Shown: positions 17,300-25,840, counted from the first letter of the stretch. The stretch is 64,000 bases of DNA from an uncultured Lachnospiraceae bacterium (GCA_945929965.1 CAMEOT010000003.1:99298-163297); one strand, 5' to 3'. The notes: generated by a model from the letters alone, not told the origin. Program-made: numbers and translations.

Positions 17300-17914
17300 A
17301 TGAGCAGAATAGGCATTATGGGAGGCACATTTAACCCAATCCACATAGGACATCTGATGCTGGCAGAACAGGCATTGGAGTCGGCACACTTAGACCAGAT
17401 CTGGATGATACCGACGGGGTGTTCTTATCTGAAGACAAAAGAGGGCATTACGGTTCTGCCCGGGACAGAACGTTATGACATGGTGCAACTTGCTATCGCA
17501 GATAACGACAGATTCCGCTGCCTGGACATTGAGATAAAACGTCCCGGAGACTCTTACAGCTATGAGACTATGGAGCAGCTGAACAGAGAATATCCGGACC
17601 ATCTTTTTTATTTCATCTGCGGAGCTGACTGTCTGTTTACCATGGAACATTGGAAATGCGCAGACCGCCTGTTTGATGCATGTGAGATTATAGCTGCGGT
17701 ACGGGGAGATGCGGATATGAAAGGAATGCAGGAGAAGATCAGGCAGTTGGAGGAACATTTTTCTGCGAAGATACAGTTACTCTCTTTTCGAAGAATTGAG
17801 CTCTCTTCTTCGGAAATCCGAGCGAGAAGATCCCAAGGTCTTTCCGTGCGTTATCTTGTGCCGGAAGCAGTGAGAGAATATATGGAAGAAAAGGGGCTTT
17901 ACCTGGATGAGTGA
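17300..17914 (+). CDS. nadD: Nicotinate-nucleotide adenylyltransferase
   Basis: NadD adenylates nicotinate mononucleotide in NAD synthesis. The nucleotidyltransferase motif G-G-T-F-N-P-I-H-I-G-H is at residues 8-18, and the C-terminal S-S-S-E-I-R motif binds ATP phosphates. 204 residues is normal. It overlaps yqeK by 8 bases, indicating coupled translation. Confidence 0.95.
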   Translation: MSRIGIMGGTFNPIHIGHLMLAEQALESAHLDQIWMIPTGCSYLKTKEGITVLPGTERYDMVQLAIADNDRFRCLDIEIKRPGDSYSYETMEQLNREYPDHLFYFICGADCLFTMEHWKCADRLFDACEIIAAVRGDADMKGMQEKIRQLEEHFSAKIQLLSFRRIELSSSEIRARRSQGLSVRYLVPEAVREYMEEKGLYLDE

Positions 17915-18488
17915 TATCCTAAAAAAACTGACTAAAGAGATGCAAAAAGTACAGGATTCCAAGCGCTTTACTCATACATTGGGGGTAGAATACACGGCGG
18001 CGGCCCTTGCCATGCGATACGGTGAAGATGTGGAACGTGCACAGATCGCAGGTCTGCTTCATGATTGTGCCAAATGCATGGAAAATGATAAACTTTTGTC
18101 TGCCTGCGAAAAGTATCATCTTCCCGCGACGGATGTGGAAAAGCGCAATCCCTATCTTTTACATACCAGAGTAGGAAGCTATCTGGCGAAAAAGAAATAT
18201 AAAATCGAAGATCCTGAGATCTTAAGTGCAATTTTGTATCATACTACAGGGCGTCCGGGCATGACTCTTCTGGAGCAGATCATTTTTACTGCAGATTATA
18301 TTGAACCGGGGAGAAAACAGGCACCGAACCTTACCCAGATCCGCCACTTGGCATTTACGGATCTGAATGCTGCCGTGACGAAGATTTTAGAGGATACTCT
18401 GGAATACCTGAAATCGGGAGACGGTGAGATGGATCCTATGACAGAAGAAACCTATAACTATTATAAGAAGAATGAATCAATAAAATAG
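17907..18488 (+). CDS. yqeK: HD-domain hydrolase YqeK (diadenosine tetraphosphatase)
   Basis: YqeK proteins hydrolyse Ap4A symmetrically to ADP. The HD signature G-L-L-H-D-C-A-K sits near residue 50, with further metal-binding His/Asp residues in L-H-T-R-V-G and I-L-Y-H-T-T-G-R-P and a D-Y-I-E-P-G-R motif. The nadD-yqeK-rsfS order is conserved across Firmicutes. Confidence 0.93.
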   Translation: MSDILKKLTKEMQKVQDSKRFTHTLGVEYTAAALAMRYGEDVERAQIAGLLHDCAKCMENDKLLSACEKYHLPATDVEKRNPYLLHTRVGSYLAKKKYKIEDPEILSAILYHTTGRPGMTLLEQIIFTADYIEPGRKQAPNLTQIRHLAFTDLNAAVTKILEDTLEYLKSGDGEMDPMTEETYNYYKKNESIK

Positions 18489-18506
18489 AAAGTGTGAGGA
18501 GTAAGC

Positions 18507-18860
18507 ATGAGCGAAGAATCCAGAAAAATGGCAAAGCTTGCCGTAGAAGCATTGGATGATAAAAAAGCAGAAGATATTAAAGTAATAGACATCAGTAAAG
18601 TATCTGTGATCGCAGATTATTTTATTATTGCCGGCGGTAATAATTCCAGTCAGATTCAGGCATTGTGTGATAATGTGGAAGAGAAAATGGGAAGAGCTGG
18701 TTTCCCTGCCAGACAGACCGAAGGCTATGAGACAGCCAACTGGGTACTGTTAGACTTTGGCGATGTGATCGTACATGTCTTTGACAAGGAAAACCGTCTG
18801 CTCTATGATCTGGAACGTATCTGGAGAGATGGCGTACAGATTCCCGTAGAGGAACTTTAA
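18507..18860 (+). CDS. rsfS: Ribosomal silencing factor RsfS
   Basis: RsfS binds L14 and blocks subunit joining when nutrients are low. The 117-residue product shows D-Y-F-I-I-A-G-G-N-N-S-S-Q, E-G-Y-E-T-A-N-W-V-L-L-D-F-G-D-V-I-V-H-V-F and Y-D-L-E-R-I-W, all typical. It ends the nadD operon and overlaps the stop of the convergent DUF378 gene by 4 bases. Confidence 0.95.
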   Translation: MSEESRKMAKLAVEALDDKKAEDIKVIDISKVSVIADYFIIAGGNNSSQIQALCDNVEEKMGRAGFPARQTEGYETANWVLLDFGDVIVHVFDKENRLLYDLERIWRDGVQIPVEEL

Positions 18861-19066
18861 GCCTCGCTATCTCCCAGATGGAGAAAGAAGCTGATGAGAT
18901 AGAGTCCGCTGATTCCCACCAACACATATACAATTCTGGAAAACCAGGACATATCACCGAACAGGAAGGCTACAAGATCAAAGCGGAAAAGTCCGATCAG
19001 CCCCCAGTTCACGGCACCTATTATGGCTATGGTGAGAGCGGTTCCATCCAAATATTTTTTACCCAT
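18857..19066 (-). CDS. DUF378 small membrane protein
   Basis: A 69-residue protein with two membrane helices and the DUF378 signature A-I-V/I-G-A-V-N-W-G-L-I-G-L-F-x-F-D-L-V. Function is unknown. An AGGAG site precedes the ATG. It runs against the rsfS operon, overlapping its last 4 bases, and the only good terminator for that operon lies beyond the far end of this gene. Confidence 0.85.
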   Translation of the reverse strand: MGKKYLDGTALTIAIIGAVNWGLIGLFRFDLVAFLFGDMSWFSRIVYVLVGISGLYLISFFLHLGDSEA

Positions 19067-19082
19067 AAAATCTCCTTATCCT

Positions 19083-19129
19083 GTCTGTATGGACTTTGCT
19101 GCTGTAAGTTCCATACAGACATTTTTTTT
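19083..19129 (+). terminator. Intrinsic terminator (+ strand) beyond DUF378
   Basis: Arms 19083-19093 and 19110-19120 form a perfect 11-bp stem with a 16-base loop, followed by eight T residues. Orientation is rightward, so it would end transcripts from the nadD-yqeK-rsfS operon after they have crossed DUF378 in antisense. Confidence 0.8.
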
Positions 19130-19262
19130 GAAGTTTCTATTAAATGATTGTTTCGTAAATAGTCTTTCCTCCGGAATAAAAAATATACTATATTTATATT
19201 AAAATATGATTTGGTTGATCTATTTTAATGTAAAAAAACATCAAATTAGAAAAGAAAATCCA

Positions 19263-19332
19263 TTGACAAAGGAAATAGAAGCGAGTAATATACAAAAATA
19301 ACAATTATACATTGTATATTTGTATACATTGT
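19263..19332 (+). promoter_or_regulatory. livJ promoter and direct-repeat candidate operator
   Basis: A perfect TTGACA at 19263-19268 is followed after 17 bases by TAATAT (19286-19291). Just downstream, TATACATTGT occurs twice (19306-19315 and 19323-19332), 17 bases apart, in an AT-rich stretch before the livJ ribosome-binding site. The repeats could bind a regulator of branched-chain amino acid uptake. The 19130-19262 segment otherwise shows only AT-rich sequence. Confidence 0.5.
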
Positions 19333-19351
19333 TAAAAAGGAGGAAGATATT

Positions 19352-20569
19352 ATGAAGAAATTTAACAAGTTTTTAAGTGTTGCCGTAGCATCTGCTATGG
19401 TAATGGCTATGGCTGGCTGTGGTAATACAGACAATGGTTCTGCAGCAACCGGTACAAACGCAGCAACTGAGAGTGCAGCAGCTTCCGACAGTGCAGCATC
19501 CGGCAGCGTATTTAAGATCGGTGGTATCGGACCTACTACCGGTGGCGCAGCAGTTTATGGACTGGCTGTACAGCACGGCGCAGAGATTGCAGTAGAAGAG
19601 ATCAATGCAGCAGGCGGTATCAACGGTTATCAGGTAGAATTCAAGTTCCAGGATGACGAGGCAGATGCTGAGAAATCCGTAAATGCTTATAATGCATTAA
19701 AGGACTGGGGCGCTCAGATCATTGATGGCTCTACCACCAGTGGTGCATGTATTGCAGTTACTGACAAGACCAAAGAGGACAATATGTTCCAGATTACTCC
19801 TTCCGGTTCCGCAGTAGAATGTGTTCAGTATGATAACAACTTCCGCGTATGCTTCTCCGATCCTAACCAGGGTCTTGCATCCGCACAGTATATTGGTGAG
19901 AACGGTCTGGCTGAGAAGATTGCCGTTATTTATGACAGCTCCGATGTATATTCTTCCGGTATTTACGAGAAGTTTGCAAAAGAAGCTGAGAATCAGCCGT
20001 TTGAAATCGTAGCAGCAGAAGCTTTTACCGCTGATAACAAGACTGATTTCTCCGTACAGTTACAGAAGGCAAAGGATGCCGGAGCAGACATGGTATTCCT
20101 TCCTATTTATTATCAGGAATCCGCACTTATCCTAACACAGGCAGCTGCTATGGGTTATGCTCCCAAGTGGTTCTCATGTGACGGCATGGATGGTATTCTC
20201 GGTGGTGTAGATAACTTTGATGTATCTCTGACCGAAGGCGTTATGCTGTTAACTCCTTTCGCAGCTGATGCAACCGATGATCTGACCCAGTCTTTCGTAA
20301 CTAAGTATAAGGAAAAATATGGTGAGACCCCCAACCAGTTCGCAGCAGACAGTTATGATGCTATCTATGTGATCAAGGCTGCTATCGAGAAGAGCGGTGT
20401 TACTCCTGATATGAGTGTTTCTGATATTTGTGATGGTATGAAGGCTGCCATGACAGAGATCACTGTAGATGGTCTGACCGGTAACGGCATGACCTGGACC
20501 GCAGACGGTGAGGCTAACAAGGCTCCTAAGGCTGTTGTGATCGAGAATGGTGCTTACAAGGCTATGTAA
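19352..20569 (+). CDS. livJ: Branched-chain amino acid ABC transporter, substrate-binding lipoprotein
   Basis: A type I periplasmic-binding-like protein of 405 residues. It has a signal peptide with lipobox M-A-G-C (Cys near residue 23), a short Ala/Ser/Thr-rich linker, then a Leu/Ile/Val-binding domain beginning I-G-G-I-G-P-T-T-G-G-A-A-V-Y-G. The rest of the transporter follows. Codon use is strongly biased, suggesting high expression. The first gene is separated from the permeases by a hairpin, which would give extra binding protein. Confidence 0.93.
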   Translation: MKKFNKFLSVAVASAMVMAMAGCGNTDNGSAATGTNAATESAAASDSAASGSVFKIGGIGPTTGGAAVYGLAVQHGAEIAVEEINAAGGINGYQVEFKFQDDEADAEKSVNAYNALKDWGAQIIDGSTTSGACIAVTDKTKEDNMFQITPSGSAVECVQYDNNFRVCFSDPNQGLASAQYIGENGLAEKIAVIYDSSDVYSSGIYEKFAKEAENQPFEIVAAEAFTADNKTDFSVQLQKAKDAGADMVFLPIYYQESALILTQAAAMGYAPKWFSCDGMDGILGGVDNFDVSLTEGVMLLTPFAADATDDLTQSFVTKYKEKYGETPNQFAADSYDAIYVIKAAIEKSGVTPDMSVSDICDGMKAAMTEITVDGLTGNGMTWTADGEANKAPKAVVIENGAYKAM

Positions 20570-20588
20570 TTTTGCTGACAAAGTTTCC

Positions 20589-20618
20589 AAAGAGGGTTAC
20601 CGCAGGGTAGCCCTCTTT
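20589..20618 (+). terminator. Intergenic hairpin between livJ and livH
   Basis: A 13-bp stem with one T:G pair and a GCAG loop, followed by only a short T-poor stretch. It probably acts as a partial terminator or a 3' stabiliser of livJ mRNA, setting the ratio of binding protein to permease. Confidence 0.65.
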
Positions 20619-20654
20619 GCTTAATGTCAGAGATTTTGCAATAATAAGGAGCAG

Positions 20655-20707
20655 TTGTTTTTCCCGGTATGTTCTGCTATACTTTATTTTAGTTATACTT
20701 TATTTTA
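20655..20707 (+). promoter_or_regulatory. Candidate internal promoter before livH with duplicated -10 box
   Basis: TTGTTT at 20655-20660, a 17-base spacer and TATACT at 20678-20683. The 14-base unit TATACTTTATTTTA is then repeated at 20694-20707, 16 bases on, giving a second TATACT. The duplication could create two start sites or a regulator site. Confidence 0.45.
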
Positions 20708-20747
20708 TATGATAATTTGTGCATTCGCATGAATGGAGGTAGTTCAC

Positions 20748-21632
20748 ATGAGTTTTATCAGTTATCTGATCAACGGTATCAGCCTTGGAAGTGTCTATGC
20801 GCTGATCGCATTAGGTTATACCATGGTATATGGTATTGCTAAAATGCTGAATTTCGCACATGGTGATGTTATTATGGTCGGTGCATTTATTACTTATACA
20901 ATGTGCAGTACCATGGGGCTTTCTCCTGTGATTGGTGTTCTGGCAGCTGTTGTTGCTTGTACTCTGCTTGGAATGGCTATTGAAAAGGTAGCCTACAAGC
21001 CTTTGAGAAAGGCAGCTTCTCCTTTGGCGGTACTGATCACTGCCATTGGTGTCAGCTATCTGCTGCAGAATGTGGCACTTTTGATTTTTGGCGCCAATGC
21101 GAAGGCATTTACTTCAGTAGTATCTGTTCCGGCACTGAAGCTGGCAGACGGACAGATCAATATTACCGGAGAGACGATCGTGACGATTCTGTCCTGTCTG
21201 GTTATTATGGCCGGCCTGATGCTCTTTATTAATAAGACCAAAGCCGGTCAGGCCATGTTGGCGGTATCCGAGGATAAGGGAGCAGCACAGTTGATGGGAA
21301 TCAATGTGGACGGAACCATTGCGCTTACCTTTGCGATCGGATCCGGTCTGGCTGCAGTGGCAGGTGTGCTGTTATGCTCTGCATATCCTTCCCTGACACC
21401 CTATACCGGTTCCATGCCGGGTATCAAAGCTTTCGTAGCTGCTGTATTCGGTGGTATCGGATCCATCCCCGGTGCTTTGGTCGGCGGTATTCTGCTTGGT
21501 ATTATTGAAATCTTCGGCAAAGCCTACATATCTTCCCAGATGGCAGATGCCATTGTGTTTGCGGTATTGATTGTTGTACTTTTGGTAAAACCTGCCGGAC
21601 TGTTTGGCAAAAATATTCAGGAAAAAGTATAA
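20748..21632 (+). CDS. livH: Branched-chain amino acid ABC transporter, permease LivH
   Basis: A 294-residue permease with about eight membrane segments. Typical features are the N-terminal G-L/I-S-L-G-S-V-Y-A-L-I-A-L-G-Y-T-M-V-Y-G and the E-A-x-x-x-G-like loop region I-N-V-D-G-T-I-A-L-T-F-A-I-G-S. GGAGGT at 20736-20741 selects ATG 20748 over the in-frame ATG at 20733. It is followed by livM after 21 bases. Confidence 0.93.
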   Translation: MSFISYLINGISLGSVYALIALGYTMVYGIAKMLNFAHGDVIMVGAFITYTMCSTMGLSPVIGVLAAVVACTLLGMAIEKVAYKPLRKAASPLAVLITAIGVSYLLQNVALLIFGANAKAFTSVVSVPALKLADGQINITGETIVTILSCLVIMAGLMLFINKTKAGQAMLAVSEDKGAAQLMGINVDGTIALTFAIGSGLAAVAGVLLCSAYPSLTPYTGSMPGIKAFVAAVFGGIGSIPGALVGGILLGIIEIFGKAYISSQMADAIVFAVLIVVLLVKPAGLFGKNIQEKV

Positions 21633-21653
21633 GGGAAGAGGCAGGTGAATAAT

Positions 21654-22736
21654 ATGAAGAAATTATCGAATAAGAAAATGAATAAAACCTTCCGTGATAA
21701 CCTTATTACTTACGGAATGGTGATCGCTGCCTATGTGATCATGCAGATCCTGGTGTCTGCCGGTGCGGTGAGCAGTCTGATACAGGGCTTATTGGTTCCT
21801 CTGTGTACTTATGCGATTCTGGCGGTATCTCTGAACCTTACGGTAGGCATCCTGGGAGAGCTGAGCCTCGGTCATGCCGGATTTATGTGTATCGGTGCCT
21901 TTACCAGTGCCTTTTTCTCCAAAGTCATGGAAAATACCGCATTGCCTTCCGGGCTTCGCTTTTTCTGTGCATTGTTGATCGGCGCTTTATTTGCGGGTAT
22001 TTTCGGCCTGCTGATCGGTATTCCCGTACTTCGTCTGAAGGGTGACTATCTTGCCATTGTAACGCTGGCATTTGGCGAGATCATTAAGAATCTGGTCAAT
22101 ATTCTGTTTGTTGGACTGGATGAGAATGGCTTCCACATTTCCTTTACCAACACCATGGATCTGAATATGTCAGAGGACGGTCAGGTCATTATTAAAGGGG
22201 CGCAGGGTATCACCGGAACTCCTCATGACTCCAATTTTACCATTGGTATTGTGTTATTACTTGTGACGCTGTTTATTGTATTGAACCTGATTCATTCCAG
22301 AGACGGTCGTGCGATCATGGCTATTCGTGATAATACCATTGCAGCGGAATCCGTGGGAATTCATATTACCAAATATAAGCTGATGGCTTTCTCCATCTCC
22401 GCAGCTCTCGCAGGCGTGGCAGGAGTATTGTATGCACACAATCTGTCTACCCTGACAGCACTGCCTAAGAACTTCGGATACAATATGTCTATTATGATTC
22501 TGGTGTTCGTTGTACTGGGCGGTATCGGTAACATCCGCGGTTCCATTATTGCTTCTGTAATTCTGACGTTATTGCCGGAACTTTTACGTGGACTGAACGA
22601 TTATCGTATGTTGATCTATTCCATCGTACTGATCGTTATGATGCTGTTTAACTGGGCTCCGAAATGTATTGAATGGAGAGAGAAAGTAGCAGCCAGATTT
22701 AAGAGTAAGAAGTCTGTGAAAAAGGAGGCTGAATAA
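21654..22736 (+). CDS. livM: Branched-chain amino acid ABC transporter, permease LivM
   Basis: The second permease, 360 residues, with the family motif L-S-L-G-H-A-G-F-M-C-I-G-A-F and the later R-D-N-T-I-A-A-E-S-V-G-I loop that contacts the ATPases. ATG 21654 is chosen, AGGTG lying 6 bases upstream; GTG 21645 is in frame. Its stop lies two bases before livG. Confidence 0.93.
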   Translation: MKKLSNKKMNKTFRDNLITYGMVIAAYVIMQILVSAGAVSSLIQGLLVPLCTYAILAVSLNLTVGILGELSLGHAGFMCIGAFTSAFFSKVMENTALPSGLRFFCALLIGALFAGIFGLLIGIPVLRLKGDYLAIVTLAFGEIIKNLVNILFVGLDENGFHISFTNTMDLNMSEDGQVIIKGAQGITGTPHDSNFTIGIVLLLVTLFIVLNLIHSRDGRAIMAIRDNTIAAESVGIHITKYKLMAFSISAALAGVAGVLYAHNLSTLTALPKNFGYNMSIMILVFVVLGGIGNIRGSIIASVILTLLPELLRGLNDYRMLIYSIVLIVMMLFNWAPKCIEWREKVAARFKSKKSVKKEAE

Positions 22737-22738
22737 TC

Positions 22739-23497
22739 ATGGCATTATTAGAGGCAAAAAAATTAGGCATTTCTTTTGGCGGACTTCGTGCGGTAGATGA
22801 TTTTAATATCAGTATTGAAAAAGGTGCACTGTATGGACTGATCGGTCCCAATGGTGCCGGAAAAACCACCGTATTTAATCTGCTGACCGGCGTATATAAA
22901 CCCACAGAGGGAATTATTACTCTGGATGGCAAGGATATCACCGGCAAAAAGACTATCGACATCAACCAGGCGGGTATTGCAAGAACTTTCCAGAATATCC
23001 GACTGTTCAAGGATCTGTCTGTAATCGATAACGTAAAAGTAGGACTACACAACCATATGGGGTACAGTATCATTACGGGAATTTTACGTCTGCCCAAATA
23101 TTATAAAGTAGAAAAGAAGATGACGGAGGAAGCCATGGAGCTTCTGAAGGTATTCGGACTGGAAGCGGAAGCAGATACACTGGCTGATAATCTCCCCTAC
23201 GGTAAACAGAGAAAGTTAGAGATTGCCAGAGCACTGGCTACCAAACCGAAGCTTCTTCTGTTAGATGAGCCTGCTGCAGGTATGAATCCCAACGAGACAC
23301 AGGAACTGATGGATACCATTCGTTTTGTCAGAGAGCATTTTGATATGACGATCCTTCTGATCGAGCATGACATGAAACTGGTAAGCGGAATCTGTGAGGA
23401 ACTTACGGTGTTGAATTTCGGCCGTGTGCTGTGTCAGGGTAAGACCAGTGATGTGCTGAATAATCCGGAAGTAATCAAGGCTTATCTGGGCGAATAG
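22739..23497 (+). CDS. livG: Branched-chain amino acid ABC transporter, ATPase LivG
   Basis: A 252-residue ABC ATPase with Walker A G-P-N-G-A-G-K-T-T, Walker B L-L-L-L-D-E-P-A-A-G and H-loop I-E-H-D. The signature is L-P-Y-G-K-Q-R-K-L-E, the variant normal for LivG. The A-R-T-F-Q-N-I-R-L-F motif is diagnostic of LivG over LivF. Confidence 0.95.
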   Translation: MALLEAKKLGISFGGLRAVDDFNISIEKGALYGLIGPNGAGKTTVFNLLTGVYKPTEGIITLDGKDITGKKTIDINQAGIARTFQNIRLFKDLSVIDNVKVGLHNHMGYSIITGILRLPKYYKVEKKMTEEAMELLKVFGLEAEADTLADNLPYGKQRKLEIARALATKPKLLLLDEPAAGMNPNETQELMDTIRFVREHFDMTILLIEHDMKLVSGICEELTVLNFGRVLCQGKTSDVLNNPEVIKAYLGE

Positions 23498-23511
23498 GAG
23501 GATAGATGGCT

Positions 23512-24222
23512 ATGGCAATGTTAGAGGTAAATGATATCAAAGTATATTACGGCATGATACAGGCCATAAAGGGTGTGTCCTTCCATGTAGATGAGGGTGA
23601 GGTCATTGCACTGATCGGCGCCAACGGTGCCGGTAAGACGACAATCCTGCATACCGTATCCGGACTGCTGACGCCGAAGGAAGGTTCCATTACTTTTGAA
23701 GGTCAGGATCTGGTCAAAATTCCGGGACACAAGATCGTATCCATGGGTATGGCGCATGTACCGGAGGGAAGACGAGTATTTGCACAGCTTTCCGTATTAC
23801 AGAATCTGATGATGGGTGCTTACACCAGAAAAGATAAAGAAGAGATCGCTCAGACCTTAGAGACAGTATTTGAGCGTTTCCCCCGTTTAAAGGAACGTCA
23901 GAACCAGATGGCAGGAACTTTAAGTGGCGGTGAACAGCAGATGCTGGCAATGGGCAGAGCCCTGATGTCTCATCCCAAGATTATATTAATGGATGAGCCG
24001 TCCATGGGACTGTCTCCGATTTTCGTCAATGAGATCTTTGATATTATTCAGGAGGTAAGCAAGAGCGGTACTACGGTTCTGTTAGTTGAGCAGAATGCGA
24101 AGAAGGCACTGTCTATCGCTGACAGAGCGTATGTATTAGAGACTGGTAAGATCGTTCTGGAAGGCAAAGCAAGTGACCTTCTGAATAATGATTCCATTAA
24201 GAAAGCATATCTGGGTGAATAA
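23512..24222 (+). CDS. livF: Branched-chain amino acid ABC transporter, ATPase LivF
   Basis: The second ATPase (236 residues from ATG 23512; ATG 23506 and 23518 are also in frame near the AGGAGG at 23496-23501). Walker A G-A-N-G-A-G-K-T-T, V-P-E-G-R-R-V-F-A, signature L-S-G-G-E-Q-Q-M and Walker B I-I-L-M-D-E-P-S-M-G-L identify LivF. It completes a five-gene uptake system. Confidence 0.95.
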   Translation: MAMLEVNDIKVYYGMIQAIKGVSFHVDEGEVIALIGANGAGKTTILHTVSGLLTPKEGSITFEGQDLVKIPGHKIVSMGMAHVPEGRRVFAQLSVLQNLMMGAYTRKDKEEIAQTLETVFERFPRLKERQNQMAGTLSGGEQQMLAMGRALMSHPKIILMDEPSMGLSPIFVNEIFDIIQEVSKSGTTVLLVEQNAKKALSIADRAYVLETGKIVLEGKASDLLNNDSIKKAYLGE

Positions 24223-24281
24223 CCCTTGATGTAAGTCGCTGCGGGTGGAAGCAGCAGTGACAGAAAGGTATGGTGATTGGA

Positions 24282-24908
24282 ATGAATAATGTAGTTATTA
24301 CCATTGCAAGACAGTATGGAAGCGGAGGAAGAACCATCGGCGAGATGCTGGCAAAGAAGCTGAATGTCCATTATTATGACAAAGAGCTGATGAAGCTTGC
24401 CAGTGATGACAGCGGAATCAATGAGGCTCTGTTCGTGAATGCGGACGAAAAAGTGAAAAACACCAGTCTGTTCCATATTGCCAGGAAAGAATATCATGGA
24501 GAACTGATCCCTCCGGAAAGCGATGATTTCACATCAACAGACAATCTGTTTAACTATCAGGCGAAGATCATCCGTGACCTGGCAAAAGAGGAATCCTGCG
24601 TCATTATCGGTCGTTGTGCGGATTATGTATTGAAGGATTATCCTAATGTCCTCAGTGTATTTATTCATGCCCCGAAGGAATATTGTCTGGAAGGCGCAGC
24701 GAAGAAGCATAGCATGAGCCCTAAGGAATTGGAGCGCTTTATCAATAAGACGGATAAGCACCGTGCGGAGTACTATAAGTATCATACCGGACGGGAATGG
24801 ACAGATGCAAGGAACTATGATCTGTGTCTGGACAGCTCCAAACTGGGATATGAGAGATGCGTGGACGAGATCATTTCTTATATGAAGGTACGATTCCCAG
24901 AGGAGTAA
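24282..24908 (+). CDS. Cytidylate-kinase-like family protein (copy 2)
   Basis: A 208-residue relative of the 13813 gene. It shares V-V-I-T-I-A-R-Q-Y-G-S-G-G-R-T-I-G (a P-loop-like start with Arg in place of the Walker Lys), C-V-I-I-G-R-C-A-D-Y and a C-terminal Y-D-L-C-L-D-S-S-K-L-G motif. ATG 24282 is chosen because it gives the same M-N start as copy 1 and the in-frame ATG 24270 leaves no room for a ribosome-binding site. It lies about 60 bases after livF and may be cotranscribed. Substrate unknown. Confidence 0.85.
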   Translation: MNNVVITIARQYGSGGRTIGEMLAKKLNVHYYDKELMKLASDDSGINEALFVNADEKVKNTSLFHIARKEYHGELIPPESDDFTSTDNLFNYQAKIIRDLAKEESCVIIGRCADYVLKDYPNVLSVFIHAPKEYCLEGAAKKHSMSPKELERFINKTDKHRAEYYKYHTGREWTDARNYDLCLDSSKLGYERCVDEIISYMKVRFPEE

Positions 24909-24969
24909 TATCTGACAGATTACATAATGTATATATAATTTCATAGAACTGTAGTTTTTTTGAATTAAG

Positions 24970-25002
24970 AATTCCTCTGTAAAGATACAGAGGAATTTTT
25001 TT
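24970..25002 (+). terminator. Intrinsic terminator after the liv region
   Basis: A perfect 11-bp stem (24970-24980 and 24987-24997), a 6-base loop and seven T residues. It ends rightward transcription from the liv/kinase-like genes before convergent lexA. Confidence 0.9.
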
Positions 25003-25050
25003 AATACCATTATAGAAAATCAGATAGAGAATAATAGCAAAGTGCTCAAG

Positions 25051-25668
25051 CTATTTGTAGAATCGGAACACGCCGAACACAGTGCCAAGGATCTGGCAGT
25101 CATCGACGATGATAGGATCCATGGTGTCATTCTCCGGCTGGAGACGGATATGTCCCTTTTCCTTATAGAAGGTCTTAACTGTAGCGGAATCATCGATCAG
25201 AGCAACAACAATCTCGCCGTTATGTGCAGTGCTCTGAGAATGTACAAAGACACGATCTCCATTGAAGATACCGGCATTGATCATGGACTCTCCGCGAACG
25301 TTCAGGATGAAAGATTCTCCCTTGGGTACCACATCGGCGGGAACGGGGAAGTAGTCCTGAATATTTTCCTCAGCGAGGATTGGCTGTCCGGCAGCTACAT
25401 TGCCGATGACAGGGAGGCTTACCATCTCGGTACGTACCATCTGAAAGCTGTCGTCACAGATCTCAATGGCACGGGGTTTGGTCGGGTCTCTGCGGATGTA
25501 GCCGTTCTTCTCCAGAGTCTCTAAATGAGAATGCACGGAAGAAGTAGACTTTAGATTCACCGTCTCACAGATCTCACGGACGGTAGGGGGATAACCTCTC
25601 TTCAAAATCTCATCCTTGATATAATCTAATATTTCCTGCTGCTTGGCAGTGATCTTTCCATAACCCAT
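25051..25668 (-). CDS. lexA: SOS repressor LexA
   Basis: LexA represses DNA-damage genes and self-cleaves on RecA filaments. The 205-residue protein has an N-terminal winged helix (about 1-70, T-V-R-E-I-C-E-T-V and S-V-H-S-H-L-E-T-L) and a C-terminal S24 peptidase domain. Visible functional residues are the cleavage bond Ala93-Gly94 (V-A-A-G), Ser128 (G-E-S-M) and Lys165 (A-T-V-K-T-F). It is divergent from the yneA-like gene and the shared gap holds LexA-box-like sites, so autoregulation is expected. Confidence 0.97.
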   Translation of the reverse strand: MGYGKITAKQQEILDYIKDEILKRGYPPTVREICETVNLKSTSSVHSHLETLEKNGYIRRDPTKPRAIEICDDSFQMVRTEMVSLPVIGNVAAGQPILAEENIQDYFPVPADVVPKGESFILNVRGESMINAGIFNGDRVFVHSQSTAHNGEIVVALIDDSATVKTFYKEKGHIRLQPENDTMDPIIVDDCQILGTVFGVFRFYK

Positions 25669-25774
25669 AAATGACCTCCGATAAATGCTGGTTCTTGTTG
25701 TTTTATATAACGATTATAGCATAGCAAAAAACAAAAAGCAAACATATATTCCAAAAATATGTTCGATTTTTGAC

Positions 25775-25803
25775 TTGACATCAGAATGCATGTTCGATAT
25801 AAT
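25775..25803 (+). promoter_or_regulatory. Consensus sigma-A promoter of the yneA-like gene
   Basis: TTGACA at 25775-25780 and TATAAT at 25798-25803, both perfect, with a 17-base spacer. A LexA-box-like GAAT-N4-GTTC sequence (25784-25795) lies inside the spacer. A promoter this strong needs tight repression, which the LexA sites would supply. Confidence 0.85.
25784..25795. promoter_or_regulatory. LexA-box-like site 1 (in promoter spacer)
   Basis: GAAT-GCAT-GTTC has one mismatch to the Gram-positive LexA core GAAC-N4-GTTC. It lies between the -35 and -10 of the yneA-like promoter. Confidence 0.65.
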
Positions 25804-25814
25804 ACAAACATAAA

Positions 25815-25826
25815 GAACAAATGTTC
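25815..25826. promoter_or_regulatory. LexA box 2 (perfect core)
   Basis: GAAC-AAAT-GTTC is a perfect match to the core GAAC-N4-GTTC. It begins 12 bases after the -10 box, where LexA would block initiation. Confidence 0.8.
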
Positions 25827-25828
25827 CC

Positions 25829-25840
25829 GAACACGTTTTC
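25829..25840. promoter_or_regulatory. LexA-box-like site 3
   Basis: GAAC-ACGT-TTTC has one mismatch to the core and starts 14 bases after the start of box 2, so the two could be bound in tandem. Confidence 0.55.

Noticed and set aside
24230..24262. GCTGC/GCAGC hairpin after livF as a terminator
   Set aside because: Only a 5-bp core stem and no T-run.
25042..25524. 160-residue open frame on the + strand opposite lexA
   Set aside because: It is the antisense shadow of lexA, which has full domain and catalytic evidence; no ribosome-binding site or family signal.
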